Assembly (NCBI GenBank): GCA_000686145.1
Contig: JMMB01000007.1
Span: 1,178,001-1,242,000, forward strand
Length of the DNA: 64,000 nucleotides
Origin: Peptostreptococcaceae bacterium VA2
GTDB taxonomy: Bacteria; Bacillota; Clostridia; Peptostreptococcales; Peptostreptococcaceae
Reading direction: 5' to 3'
A model generated the notes under the pieces. That model did not search any database, was not told the origin of the DNA, and saw only the letters and a program-made list of their open reading frames with translations. The position numbers and the translations under genes are program-made. The number at the start of each line of letters is the position of its first letter. Position 1 is the first letter of the stretch. Below are positions 8,279 through 16,401 of this stretch, in pieces.

Positions 8279-9940
8279 ATGAAAAAAAAATGGTGGAAAG
8301 AAGCAGTTGCTTATCAAATATACCCACGTAGTTTTATGGATAATAATAATGATGGAATTGGGGACTTAAAAGGAATAATATCGAAGCTTGATTATCTGAA
8401 AGATTTAGGGATTGATGTAATATGGATATGCCCAATGTACAAATCTCCTAATGATGACAATGGATATGATATAAGCGATTATAAAGATATAATGAATGAT
8501 TTTGGAAATATGGATGACTTTAATACATTATTAAATGAAGTTCATAAAAGAAAAATGAAACTTATAATAGATTTAGTAGTAAACCATACAAGTGATGAAC
8601 ACCCTTGGTTTATAGAGTCAAAATCTTCAAAAGATAACTTAAAAAGAGATTGGTATATTTGGAGAGATGGTAAAGATGATAAAGAGCCAAGTAACTGGGA
8701 AAGTATATTCAAAGGTTCTGCCTGGGAATATGATGAAAATACTAAACAATATTTCCTTCATTTATTTAGTAAAAAACAGCCAGATTTAAATTGGAAAAAT
8801 GAAGCAATGAGAAATGAAATATATAATATGATGAATTGGTGGCTAGAAAAAGGAATAGATGGATTTAGGGTAGATGCTATAAGTCATATAAATAAAGAAG
8901 ATGGGTTAGTAGATATGGAAAATCCAGATAATTTGAAATATGTACCATCATTTGATAAGCATATGAATGTTGAAGGAATCCATGAATATTTAAAAGAGAT
9001 TAAAGAAAATACTTTTGACAAGTATGACATAATGACTGTGGGAGAAGCTAATGGAGTAAAAGCAGATGAAGCTGATTTATGGGTTGGAGAAGAACATGGA
9101 AAATTTGATATGTTATTTCAATTTGAGCATTTAGATTTATGGAATTGTGACAATGGAAAATCATTTAGCGTACCTAAGTTAAAAAAAGTATGGAATAAGT
9201 GGCAAACTAATTTAGCAAAAAATGGATGGAATGCACTTTATATAGAAAATCATGATGTAACAAGAATAGTATCATCTTGGGGTAACGATAAAAAATATTT
9301 AAATGAAAGTGCAAAGGCATTAGGATTAGTGTATTTTATGCACAGAGGAACACCTTTTATATATCAAGGTCAAGAAATAGGTATGACAGATGTTAAGTAT
9401 GATAATATAAATGACTATGATGATATAAGAACAAAAAATGAGTATAAAGAGTTAGTTGACTCTGGAACAGATAGTAAAGATGCTTTAAAAATAGTAGGGT
9501 TATCATCAAGGGATAATACACGTACGCCAATGCAATGGAATGGAAATTTAAATGCTGGGTTTAGTAAAGCTAATCCATGGATAAAAATAAATCCTAATTA
9601 TACAAATATAAATGTAGAAAATCAGTTAAATGATAAAGACTCTATTTTAAATTTTTATAAACAAATGATAAAAATAAGAAAAGAAAATCAGTGTTTAATA
9701 TATGGGGATTATAAGTTGATATTAGAAGTAGATGAAAAAATATTTGCATATAAAAGAATTTTACAAAATGATAAATTTTTAATAATATGCAATTTAAGTG
9801 ATGATAAAGCAAACTACGAATATAAAAATTTAAACTTAAATTATAATAATTTATTACTTTGTAATTATGAAACAAGCAATCATCAGAATATAACTAAGCT
9901 GACCTTAAATCCATGGGAGTGTAGGCTTTATAAAATATAA
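8279..9940 (+). CDS. malL: Oligo-1,6-glucosidase / alpha-glucosidase (GH13)
   Basis: This 553-residue GH13 enzyme starts WWKEAVAYQIYPRSF and has the nucleophile Asp in GFRVDAI (D199), the acid/base Glu in TVGEAN (E256) and the third Asp in ENHD (D326). These positions agree closely with bacterial oligo-1,6-glucosidases. It would cleave short alpha-glucosides such as isomaltose, sucrose or their phosphates in the cytoplasm. With a PTS EIIC downstream, the substrate could also be a phosphorylated disaccharide (TreC-like). ATG 8279 is chosen because AAGGAGG lies just upstream; an in-frame TTG at 8240 lacks an SD. The pair of upstream control sites fits sugar induction and glucose repression. Confidence 0.85.
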   Translation: MKKKWWKEAVAYQIYPRSFMDNNNDGIGDLKGIISKLDYLKDLGIDVIWICPMYKSPNDDNGYDISDYKDIMNDFGNMDDFNTLLNEVHKRKMKLIIDLVVNHTSDEHPWFIESKSSKDNLKRDWYIWRDGKDDKEPSNWESIFKGSAWEYDENTKQYFLHLFSKKQPDLNWKNEAMRNEIYNMMNWWLEKGIDGFRVDAISHINKEDGLVDMENPDNLKYVPSFDKHMNVEGIHEYLKEIKENTFDKYDIMTVGEANGVKADEADLWVGEEHGKFDMLFQFEHLDLWNCDNGKSFSVPKLKKVWNKWQTNLAKNGWNALYIENHDVTRIVSSWGNDKKYLNESAKALGLVYFMHRGTPFIYQGQEIGMTDVKYDNINDYDDIRTKNEYKELVDSGTDSKDALKIVGLSSRDNTRTPMQWNGNLNAGFSKANPWIKINPNYTNINVENQLNDKDSILNFYKQMIKIRKENQCLIYGDYKLILEVDEKIFAYKRILQNDKFLIICNLSDDKANYEYKNLNLNYNNLLLCNYETSNHQNITKLTLNPWECRLYKI

Positions 9941-9961
9941 AACAAAAAAATTGATTTTATA

Positions 9962-10004
9962 TAAAAAGTCTTCGATCTGAAGGTATTAAAAAGAAGGCTT
10001 TTTA
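9962..10004 (+). terminator. Intercistronic terminator-like hairpin
   Basis: Arms AAAAAGTCTTC and GAAGGCTTTTT, ending in T residues, lie between the glucosidase and PTS genes. It may reduce transcription into the PTS gene rather than end the operon. Confidence 0.6.
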
Positions 10005-10056
10005 ATAACATATAATTTATGAAATTCTATAAATAACATGAAAAGAGGAAGACATT

Positions 10057-11409
10057 ATGGGGACACAATTAGGAAAGAAAAAATTAATATCATTTGACTT
10101 TTGGCAAAAATTTGGGAAAGCATTATTAGTAGTTATAGCAGTTATGCCAGCTGCAGGTTTAATGGTATCTATAGGGAAATTAATAGGAATGTCATCAGAT
10201 GCACATCTTGTAATGACAATCGCAAGAGTTGTAGAGGATATTGGTTGGGGTATAATTGGAAATTTACATATATTATTTGCAGTAGCTATAGGTGGATCAT
10301 GGGCTAAGGACCGTGCAGGTGGATCATTTGCAGCATTAGTAGCATTTATATTAATAAATCGTATAACAGGAGCTATATTTGGAGTAAGTGGTGAGATGTT
10401 AGCAGATCCAAATGCAGTAGTAACTTCATTAACAGGAGCACAGCTTTTAGTTAAAGATTATTTTATTTCGGTATTAGGATCGCCAGCTCTTAATATGGGA
10501 GTTTTTATAGGTATAATATCTGGTTTTTTAGGAGCTGTTTTATATAATAAGTATTATAATTACAACAAGTTACCTCAAGCATTAGCATTCTTTAATGGAA
10601 AACGTTTTGTACCTTTTGTTGTTATATTAGGTTCAGTGGTAGCTGCAATAGCTTTATCGATAATTTGGCCTTTTATACAAGGTGCACTAAACTCATTTGG
10701 GATGTGGATAGCATCATCAAGAGATACTGCACCTGTATTTGCACCATTTGTATTTGGAACACTTGAAAGATTGTTATTACCATTTGGACTTCACCATATG
10801 ATAACAGTACCTATGAATTATACTGAACTTGGTGGTGTGTATCAAATAGCAACAGGTGCAGCAGCAGGGACTGTAGTTGCAGGTCAAGATCCATTATGGT
10901 TAGCTTGGATAGCTGATTTAATAAACTTCAAAGGTGCAGGAGATATAGCATCTTATAATGAATTGTTAAGCACTATAACACCAGCTCGTTTTAAAGCTGG
11001 ACAAGTTATATTATCAACTGCATCACTTGCAGGTGTATCAATGGCAATGTACAAAAATGTTGATAATGATAAGATAAAAAAATATAAACCTATATTTATG
11101 TCAGCATTGCTTGCATGTTTTTTAACAGGTGTTACAGAGCCAATTGAATTTATGTTTATGTTTATATCTCCTGTTTTATACATAGCATATGCTATACTTA
11201 CAGGATTAGCATTTGCACTTGCAGATTTAATAAATTTAAGAGTTCATGCTTTTGGATTTATTGAATTTTTAACTCGTACACCAATGTTAATAAAAGCAGG
11301 ACTGGGTATGGATTTAGTAAACTTTGTTTTATCTTGTGCCGCATTCTTTGGACTTAATTTTGTAACTTTTAATTTCTTAATAAAGAAATTTGATATAGCA
11401 ACTCCATGA
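10057..11409 (+). CDS. PTS EIIC component, glucose/maltose family (ended early by in-frame TGA)
   Basis: A 450-residue membrane protein of the glucose/maltose PTS family. It begins FDFWQKFGKALLVVIAVMPAAGLMVSIGK and contains FGLHHMITVPMNY and FLTGVTEPIEFMFMFISPVLY, the sugar-binding region of EIIC. It would import an alpha-glucoside and phosphorylate it together with EIIB. It ends ...FDIATP followed by TGA (11407-11409). The same frame continues without another stop into a complete EIIB domain. Homologous EIICB proteins read TPGRxGNYIxE here, so TGA replaces an expected GGA glycine codon: a one-base nonsense change, readthrough, or sequencing error. SD AAAGAGGAAG precedes ATG 10057. Confidence 0.85.
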   Translation: MGTQLGKKKLISFDFWQKFGKALLVVIAVMPAAGLMVSIGKLIGMSSDAHLVMTIARVVEDIGWGIIGNLHILFAVAIGGSWAKDRAGGSFAALVAFILINRITGAIFGVSGEMLADPNAVVTSLTGAQLLVKDYFISVLGSPALNMGVFIGIISGFLGAVLYNKYYNYNKLPQALAFFNGKRFVPFVVILGSVVAAIALSIIWPFIQGALNSFGMWIASSRDTAPVFAPFVFGTLERLLLPFGLHHMITVPMNYTELGGVYQIATGAAAGTVVAGQDPLWLAWIADLINFKGAGDIASYNELLSTITPARFKAGQVILSTASLAGVSMAMYKNVDNDKIKKYKPIFMSALLACFLTGVTEPIEFMFMFISPVLYIAYAILTGLAFALADLINLRVHAFGFIEFLTRTPMLIKAGLGMDLVNFVLSCAAFFGLNFVTFNFLIKKFDIATP

Positions 11410-11715
11410 AGAAAAGGTAATTATATAGAAGAAACTACAAGCGAGTCATCAAACGAAAGCTTTAGCTTGCAAGGTGATGTATTATCTGGGGAAATAATAG
11501 CATTATTAGGTGGTGCTGATAATATAGAAGATGTTGATGCATGTATGACTCGTTTAAGAGTAACTGTAAAAGATAGATTATTAGTGAAAAATGAAAAAGA
11601 TTGGAAAAAGACAGGAGCTATAGGACTTATATTAAAAGATAGGGGAGTTCAGGCGATATATGGTCCTAAAGCCGATGTTATAAAGTCAAATATAATAGAC
11701 ATGTTAGGAGTATAA
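11410..11715 (+). pseudogene. EIIB domain of the same PTS protein, cut off by an in-frame stop
   Basis: This is the direct in-frame continuation of the EIIC gene after its TGA: a linker (RKGNYIEETTSESSNES) and then the EIIB domain. It has IIALLGGADNIEDVDACMTRLRVTVKD, with the phosphorylated Cys at codon 11542-11544, and GVQAIYGPKADVIKSNI, ending at 11715. No other stop or frameshift is present. The only possible separate start nearby (TTG 11467) has no ribosome binding site, so the domain is probably not made unless the stop is read through. An intact EIIB domain suggests a very recent mutation or an error. Confidence 0.8.
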
Positions 11716-11717
11716 AA

Positions 11718-12509
11718 TTGAAATTATTAACACTTAATGTTCATTCATGGCAAGAGAAAAATCAATTAGAAAAGATAAGATACATAGCAAGTGTTATAAA
11801 AGAAAATGAATATGATGTTATAGCAATGCAGGAAGTTAGCCAATTAATAAGTGAAAAAATAGTATATGAAAATATCAAAAAAAATAACTTTGCATATTTA
11901 CTTAACAAAGAACTAGAAAATATAGGAATAAATAATTATAAAATTTTTTGGGATATTTCTCATATTGGATATGATTTATATGAAGAGGGACTTTGCTTAA
12001 TGACAAAGCTTCCTATAAAAGAGTGTAAAAGCTTTTATATATCTAAAAGTGAGGATATGAATTATTGGAAAAGTAGAAAAATAACAAAAATGAAAATTGA
12101 CTACAATGGAACGGATATAAGCTTTTATTCGTGTCACCTTGGATGGTGGAATGATGAAGACGAACCATTTGTATATCAGTTTGATAATTTGAATAAAGAT
12201 ATAGAAAAAGAAGGTCTGATATTTATTATGGGTGATTTTAATAATAGTGCAACAATAAGAGAAGAAGGCTATGATTATATGATTAAAAAGGGCATGTTAG
12301 ATACATATAGTTTGGCAAAAGAAAAAGATAATGGAATAAGTGTTAAAGGAAAAATAGCAGGATGGGACAAAAATAATGAGGATTTAAGACTAGATATAAT
12401 ACTTGCTAGTAAACCTGTAGATGTTTATTCATCAAATGTAATTTTTAATGGGAAAAATAAAAAAATAGTATCAGATCACTTTGGAGTTGACGTGAAAGTA
12501 AATATTTAA
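11718..12509 (+). CDS. Endonuclease/exonuclease/phosphatase (EEP) family hydrolase
   Basis: The 263-residue protein carries the EEP fold motifs: LTLNVHSWQE at the start, the metal-binding Glu in AMQEVSQ, FYSCHLGWW, MGDFNN, and the closing SDHFGVDV. Family members cleave phosphodiesters or phosphomonoesters. Genes of this type commonly follow maltose/glucose PTS genes in Firmicutes, but their substrate there is unknown; dephosphorylation of a sugar phosphate is possible. TTG at 11718 is the start, with AGGAG at 11706-11710 inside the end of the PTS reading frame, so the genes are translationally close. It is the last gene of the sugar operon. Confidence 0.82.
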   Translation: MKLLTLNVHSWQEKNQLEKIRYIASVIKENEYDVIAMQEVSQLISEKIVYENIKKNNFAYLLNKELENIGINNYKIFWDISHIGYDLYEEGLCLMTKLPIKECKSFYISKSEDMNYWKSRKITKMKIDYNGTDISFYSCHLGWWNDEDEPFVYQFDNLNKDIEKEGLIFIMGDFNNSATIREEGYDYMIKKGMLDTYSLAKEKDNGISVKGKIAGWDKNNEDLRLDIILASKPVDVYSSNVIFNGKNKKIVSDHFGVDVKVNI

Positions 12510-12832
12510 TTATATTAGGCTGTATGAGGGAATTTAAATATTAACCTTTATACAGCTTAAATTGTATTGAATACTAATAAATTAGATTTATGATATCGCT
12601 ATGTAAACAGTGAGATTAACTTTATTATTTTTTATAAACCTACTTTGTTAAAACAATCTATAATATGCTAAAATATTGATAAATAATTAAACATTAAAGT
12701 TAAAATTTAAATATATATTACATTTATGGGTATAATTTCAAATACCGCTTAATATAGACATAAAAATAAAAATAGTGTAATATAAATTAATAAAAAGTCG
12801 AATAATAAAAAGTAGTAAAGAGGTGATAGTAC
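12510..12832. other. Gap of about 320 bp before mscS
   Basis: A weak imperfect hairpin (GCTGTATGAGGG...TTTATACAGC, about 12520-12560) may end the sugar operon. TATAAT at 12659-12664 could be a -10, but no good -35 is seen. Nothing else is recognisable in this AT-rich stretch. Confidence 0.4.
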
Positions 12833-13720
12833 ATGGCTGGTGAAAACATAACTGAAACTGTAAGCCAAGGAATTTCAAAGATGAGTAGGATGAGTCCTGA
12901 GGTGTTGATAGAAAATCTTATAGAATGGGTTACTGCCAGTGGATTTAAATTAGTTGTTGGATTGATAATTATATCTATAGGTCTAAAAATAATAAAAAAT
13001 GTTGTTAAACACTTTATAAAGTTTTTAGAGAAAAGAGATGTAGATGTAACACTAAGACGATTTTTACAATCACTTATATCGGGAGCTTTAAAGGCTGTAC
13101 TGTTTATAGGAATATTAGGATATTGGGATGTGAAGCTTACAGGCCTTGCAGCGATAGTTGCTTCAGGAGGTGTGGCTATAGGTTTAGCACTTCAAGGAAG
13201 TTTATCTAACTTCGCAGGTGGATTTATAATCTTACTACTTAGACCTTTTAAAGTAGGAGATTATATAGAAACAGGGATTTATGGTGGTACTGTTGAGCAA
13301 ATCGGATTGTTTTATACTAATTTAGTTACAATAGATAATAAATTAATATTAATACCAAATGGAGCATTATCAAATGGTAGTTTAATAAATTATTCAGCTA
13401 AATCACAGAGAAGAGTGGATTTAAGTTTTAGTGTAGGATATGAAAATAACTTACCTCATGTAAAAGAGGTATTAAAACATATCGTAGATAACCATCCATT
13501 GATATTTAAAGATCCAACACCGTTTGTTGGAGTAAATGCACATGGAGCAAGTTCTATTGATTTTGTGGTTAGAGTTTGGTGTAAGTCAGAGGACTATTGG
13601 CCAATACATTTTGATTTATTAGAGACAGTTAAATTAAGATTTGATGAAGAAAACATAACTATACCATATCCTCAAATGGATTTACATGTAAGACGAAGTG
13701 ATTTAATAGATAAAAAATAA
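12833..13720 (+). CDS. MscS family mechanosensitive ion channel
   Basis: This 295-residue protein has N-terminal membrane helices (about 38-60 and 78-130). The pore helix region GLAAIVASGGVAIGLALQGSLSNFAGGFIILLLRPFKVGDYIE is the MscS signature. The cytoplasmic beta domain (IPNGALSNGSLINYSAKSQRRVDLSFSVGY) and the C-terminal domain ending IPYPQMDLHV follow. The channel opens under membrane tension and releases solutes after hypo-osmotic shock. Its length matches small bacterial MscS. SD AGAGGTGAT precedes ATG 12833. It is transcribed alone and ends at a strong terminator. Confidence 0.93.
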   Translation: MAGENITETVSQGISKMSRMSPEVLIENLIEWVTASGFKLVVGLIIISIGLKIIKNVVKHFIKFLEKRDVDVTLRRFLQSLISGALKAVLFIGILGYWDVKLTGLAAIVASGGVAIGLALQGSLSNFAGGFIILLLRPFKVGDYIETGIYGGTVEQIGLFYTNLVTIDNKLILIPNGALSNGSLINYSAKSQRRVDLSFSVGYENNLPHVKEVLKHIVDNHPLIFKDPTPFVGVNAHGASSIDFVVRVWCKSEDYWPIHFDLLETVKLRFDEENITIPYPQMDLHVRRSDLIDKK

Positions 13721-13730
13721 GATTTTAATA

Positions 13731-13772
13731 AAGGACTAATAAGATATTAATATTTATATTAGTCCTTTTTAT
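13731..13772 (+). terminator. Terminator after mscS
   Basis: Arms AAGGACTAATA and TATTAGTCCTT followed by a T-run. Confidence 0.87.
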
Positions 13773-13926
13773 TATATTAAATTATAAATATGCCAATAAA
13801 AGATTATTTTTAGGTATAAAAGCGTTAGAATTGGATATGAACTATATAGTATAAGCTATATAAAAATAAGTTTTAATTATAAAATAGACGTTAATAAGTA
13901 TGATAATGAAGAAATATAGAGAAATA

Positions 13927-13974
13927 TTAAGAAAAATTAACAAATATTAAGAAAAATTAAGGAAAATATTAAGA
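13927..13974 (+). promoter_or_regulatory. PhoP-box-like array of TTAA repeats upstream of VTT gene
   Basis: Five TTAAGA/TTAACA-type hexamers start at 13927, 13937, 13947, 13957 and 13969. The spacing is 10, 10, 10 and 12 bp, on one face of the helix. This resembles the B. subtilis PhoP box of repeated TT(A/T/C)ACA hexamers. A -10-like TATACT follows at 13984-13989 without a recognisable -35, which fits activation by an OmpR/PhoB-family regulator. Which regulator binds is inference. Confidence 0.6.
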
Positions 13975-14021
13975 TAAATATTGTATACTTGAATTATAAA
14001 AAAATGAAGGAGATAAGAATA

Positions 14022-14639
14022 ATGGAGTATATTAATGACATATATTATTTTGCAAAAGATTATTGGTTTCTTACAATGTTGGTAGGGGTACTGACGTGCT
14101 TTATTGAAAGTTTTCTGCCTATATTGCCGTTAATAGCTATAGTGGGTGCAAATGCACTTTTACTTGGATTGTTTGGAGGAATCGTATTGTCTTGGGTAGG
14201 TTCTGGACTTGGAACAATAGCACTGTTTTTATTAGTAAGTAAATATAGCGATAACAAGCTATTTAATAAATTTAGAAATGAAAAAACAGAGAAACCTTTA
14301 AAATGGATGAAAAAGCAAGGATTTAAATTATTATTTTTTGCATATTCATGCCCTTTTATACCAGGTTTTTTAGTTACAGTAATGGCAGCTTTTTGTAAAA
14401 GAGATATAAAAAGTTTTGCACCAGCAATGCTAGCAGGGAAGTTTGTTATGTTTTTAGTAGTAAGTTATCCGGCAAGTGATATAAAGGGTTTTATAAGTAG
14501 CCCTTTAAAAATTATAGTATTTATATCTTTAGTATTTTTATCTTGGAAAATAGGTAGTAAGGTAAATACAAATTTACAAGATAATAAATCTAATGATGAA
14601 GTGAATTGTATAGAAAATTGCGATGAACTAGGTCAATAA
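14022..14639 (+). CDS. VTT (DedA/TVP38-like) domain membrane protein
   Basis: The 205-residue protein has about five hydrophobic segments and the VTT-type core. It contains GVLTCFIESFLPILPLIAIVGANALLLGLFGGIVLSWVGSGLGTIALFLLVSKY, then FAYSCPFIPGFLVTVMAAFCKRD, which carries the proline/Phe-rich re-entrant motif. VTT proteins are putative lipid scramblases or flippases (DedA members recycle undecaprenyl phosphate); the exact cargo here is unknown. GAAGGAG at 14006-14012 sets the start at ATG 14022 rather than ATG 14004. A possible PhoP-regulated promoter lies upstream, hinting at a link to phosphate limitation or envelope stress. Confidence 0.8.
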   Translation: MEYINDIYYFAKDYWFLTMLVGVLTCFIESFLPILPLIAIVGANALLLGLFGGIVLSWVGSGLGTIALFLLVSKYSDNKLFNKFRNEKTEKPLKWMKKQGFKLLFFAYSCPFIPGFLVTVMAAFCKRDIKSFAPAMLAGKFVMFLVVSYPASDIKGFISSPLKIIVFISLVFLSWKIGSKVNTNLQDNKSNDEVNCIENCDELGQ

Positions 14640-14644
14640 ATAAA

Positions 14645-14684
14645 AAATACCTCTTAATGAATTTAATTAAGAGGTATTTTTATT
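14645..14684. terminator. Terminator after VTT gene
   Basis: Arms AAAATACCTCTTAAT and ATTAAGAGGTATTTT with T-runs on both strands. Confidence 0.87.
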
Positions 14685-14734
14685 GTAGATGTTTAGATTA
14701 AACATAAGTCGATAATGAATTATATTTACCTGTT

Positions 14735-15277
14735 TTATATTTGAAATAATGTGTAGAACCTATATCCTAATAAAAATATAACTATAAAATTTAATGTTTT
14801 ACAAATGAACCTTTCAGTTTTAGAGCTTGTTTTTATAGGCAATAGAGAAAAATTTATAGAAATAGGATAAAAGATTTCTATTCCTTCTTTTGTTAATAAG
14901 TCTAGACATAAATGAGATGCGTATCCCACCAAAAAACCACTAGATAAACATAAAAAAACTATATTATCACTAGTATACTTAGTAAGTGATTCTAGGAAAA
15001 AAATTAAAAATGATATAAAAATTAAACTATGAGTAAATCCTCTATGTTTAAATTTGGAACCGAAAAGTTTATAAATTATAGGATGTCTTTTGCTAATATA
15101 TGAACCTTTCATATCTATGTCTGGGAATAAAGATCCTAAATATGAAAAATAGATATATACTGAAATCAAAATACATTTATATACAATATCATGTTCATTT
15201 AAAAAATTGTTATTTAAAAAAGGAAGAGCTAAAAGTGCAAAAATATAGCCTCCTTTTGTGTGAGTTTCTTTTACCAT
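14735..15277 (-). CDS. YdjM-like membrane-bound metal-dependent hydrolase (DUF457)
   Basis: A 180-residue protein with four or five membrane segments. The conserved polar motifs are GGYIFALLALPF, GSLFPDIDMKGSYISKRHP, FKHRGFTHSL and GYASHLCLDLLTKEGIEIFYP. The Asp and His residues of PDID, HRGFTHS and SHLCLD form the putative metal site of the YdjM/DUF457 family. In E. coli ydjM is induced by DNA damage through LexA; I see no LexA box here. Function is unproven, with a membrane hydrolase presumed from the metal motifs. SD CAGGAGG precedes ATG 15277. Confidence 0.85.
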   Translation of the reverse strand: MVKETHTKGGYIFALLALPFLNNNFLNEHDIVYKCILISVYIYFSYLGSLFPDIDMKGSYISKRHPIIYKLFGSKFKHRGFTHSLIFISFLIFFLESLTKYTSDNIVFLCLSSGFLVGYASHLCLDLLTKEGIEIFYPISINFSLLPIKTSSKTERFICKTLNFIVIFLLGYRFYTLFQI

Positions 15278-15391
15278 GAGTCCTCCTGAGATGATAAGGC
15301 TATAAATTAAGCGCTATGTTTTCTTAATTATATAGCAAATTATGTTATTTTTCAAAAAAATAAATAACAGAAGGTATATTAGTAGTATTTT

Positions 15392-16090
15392 TTACTTAGC
15401 TAAATTTTTATAATTTTCTTCAGCTTTATTCCAATTTATGATGTTAAACCATTTATCGATATAAGAAGCTCGATCATTTTTATAAGATAAATAATAAGCA
15501 TGTTCCCATAAATCGATTCCTATGATAGGCTTAAGGTTTAAAGTAATAGGGCTATCTTGATTAGCTGTAGTAATTATGGATAAGTTGCCACTATCATTGG
15601 AAATAAGCCATGTCCACCCAGAACCAAAAACATTTAAGCTAGCTTTTTTAAAAGCATCTTTAAAGTTATTAAATGATCCGAAATCTCTAATTATAGCTTT
15701 CTTTAGATTACCAGATAAAGTTGTTTGATCAGGTGTCATAATATCAAAGAAAAACTCATGATTATAAACCCCACCACCGTTATTTTTTATAGTTTTATAA
15801 ATTTCACTAGGTAAACAATCTAAACATGTAAGTAAATCATAAATACTTGATGAATAAAGATCAGGGTATCCCTTTATGGCTTCATTGAACTTATCTAAAT
15901 AAGATTTATAATGTTTATCATGATGTAATACCATAGTTTCTTTATCAATATATGGTTCTAGTGCATCATATGCATAAGGCAATGGTTTTAATTTTTTAGG
16001 TGTATATTGTGGGTCCATTGCAAAACTACTTGAAACATTAGAAAAAATAAATATAGTTAATAAAGATAATACTAATAATTTTTTTTTCAT
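15392..16090 (-). CDS. sodA: Secreted Fe/Mn superoxide dismutase
   Basis: The 232-residue protein starts with a signal peptide (MKKKLLVLSLLTIFIFSNVSSSFA, cleavage near residue 24). An Fe/Mn SOD follows, with LPYAYDALEPYIDKETMVLHHDKHYKSYLDKFN, the NHEFFF His, the FGSGWTWL motif and DLWEHAYYLSY, which together supply the three His and one Asp metal ligands. It converts superoxide to peroxide outside the membrane. An exported SOD is unusual but matches the C. difficile spore-coat SodA. The spacing between the N-terminal ligand and the NHE motif contains an extra Cys-bearing stretch (LLTCLDCLP). SD GAGGTG precedes ATG 16090. Confidence 0.9.
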   Translation of the reverse strand: MKKKLLVLSLLTIFIFSNVSSSFAMDPQYTPKKLKPLPYAYDALEPYIDKETMVLHHDKHYKSYLDKFNEAIKGYPDLYSSSIYDLLTCLDCLPSEIYKTIKNNGGGVYNHEFFFDIMTPDQTTLSGNLKKAIIRDFGSFNNFKDAFKKASLNVFGSGWTWLISNDSGNLSIITTANQDSPITLNLKPIIGIDLWEHAYYLSYKNDRASYIDKWFNIINWNKAEENYKNLAK

Positions 16091-16164
16091 AAAATCACCT
16101 CAAATATATTATGCTTATTATTTAATAAAAAAATCATGGGAATTTAAAAAAAGGTACATAAAGC

Positions 16165-16193
16165 TTGACATTTTATTTGTTATGATATATAGT
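16165..16193 (+). promoter_or_regulatory. Promoter with no gene before the next terminator
   Basis: TTGACA (16165-16170), a 17-bp spacer and TATAGT (16188-16193). Transcription from here would reach the terminator at 16231-16270 after about 70 bases without an ORF. Confidence 0.55.
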
Positions 16194-16199
16194 GATATA

Positions 16200-16270
16200 A
16201 ACGTTTAAAAAATAATAACTATTATATACCAAGAGAGCCTTCTATATTTTATATAGAAGGCTCTTTGTTT
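16200..16270 (+). ncRNA. Candidate small RNA ending in a strong terminator
   Basis: A predicted transcript of about 70 nt would run from the upstream TTGACA/TATAGT promoter to the hairpin AAGAGAGCCTTCTATA-TTTT-ATATAGAAGGCTCTTTG with a T-rich tail. No open reading frame is present. It could equally be a remnant leader, or the hairpin may simply terminate readthrough. No known RNA family is recognised. Confidence 0.3.
16231..16270 (+). terminator. Strong terminator hairpin upstream of aminotransferase gene
   Basis: Perfect 16-bp stem with a TTTT loop, followed by TTTGTTTTT. Confidence 0.8.
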
Positions 16271-16314
16271 TTGAATAATATAAAAAATGATACTTGTAAA
16301 TGTAAAATGTATCG

Positions 16315-16344
16315 GTACAATTTGTTAATTCCCCTAAATTGTAC
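16315..16344. promoter_or_regulatory. Inverted repeat upstream of aminotransferase gene
   Basis: GTACAATTT (16315-16323) and AAATTGTAC (16336-16344) form a perfect 9-bp inverted repeat around a 12-base centre, about 58 bp upstream of the start codon. It looks like an operator; the binding protein is unknown. Confidence 0.5.
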
Positions 16345-16401
16345 AGCATTAAATATAAATGAGATACAATGTTTTTGAGAATATATAAAGGGGGATTAAT
16401 A

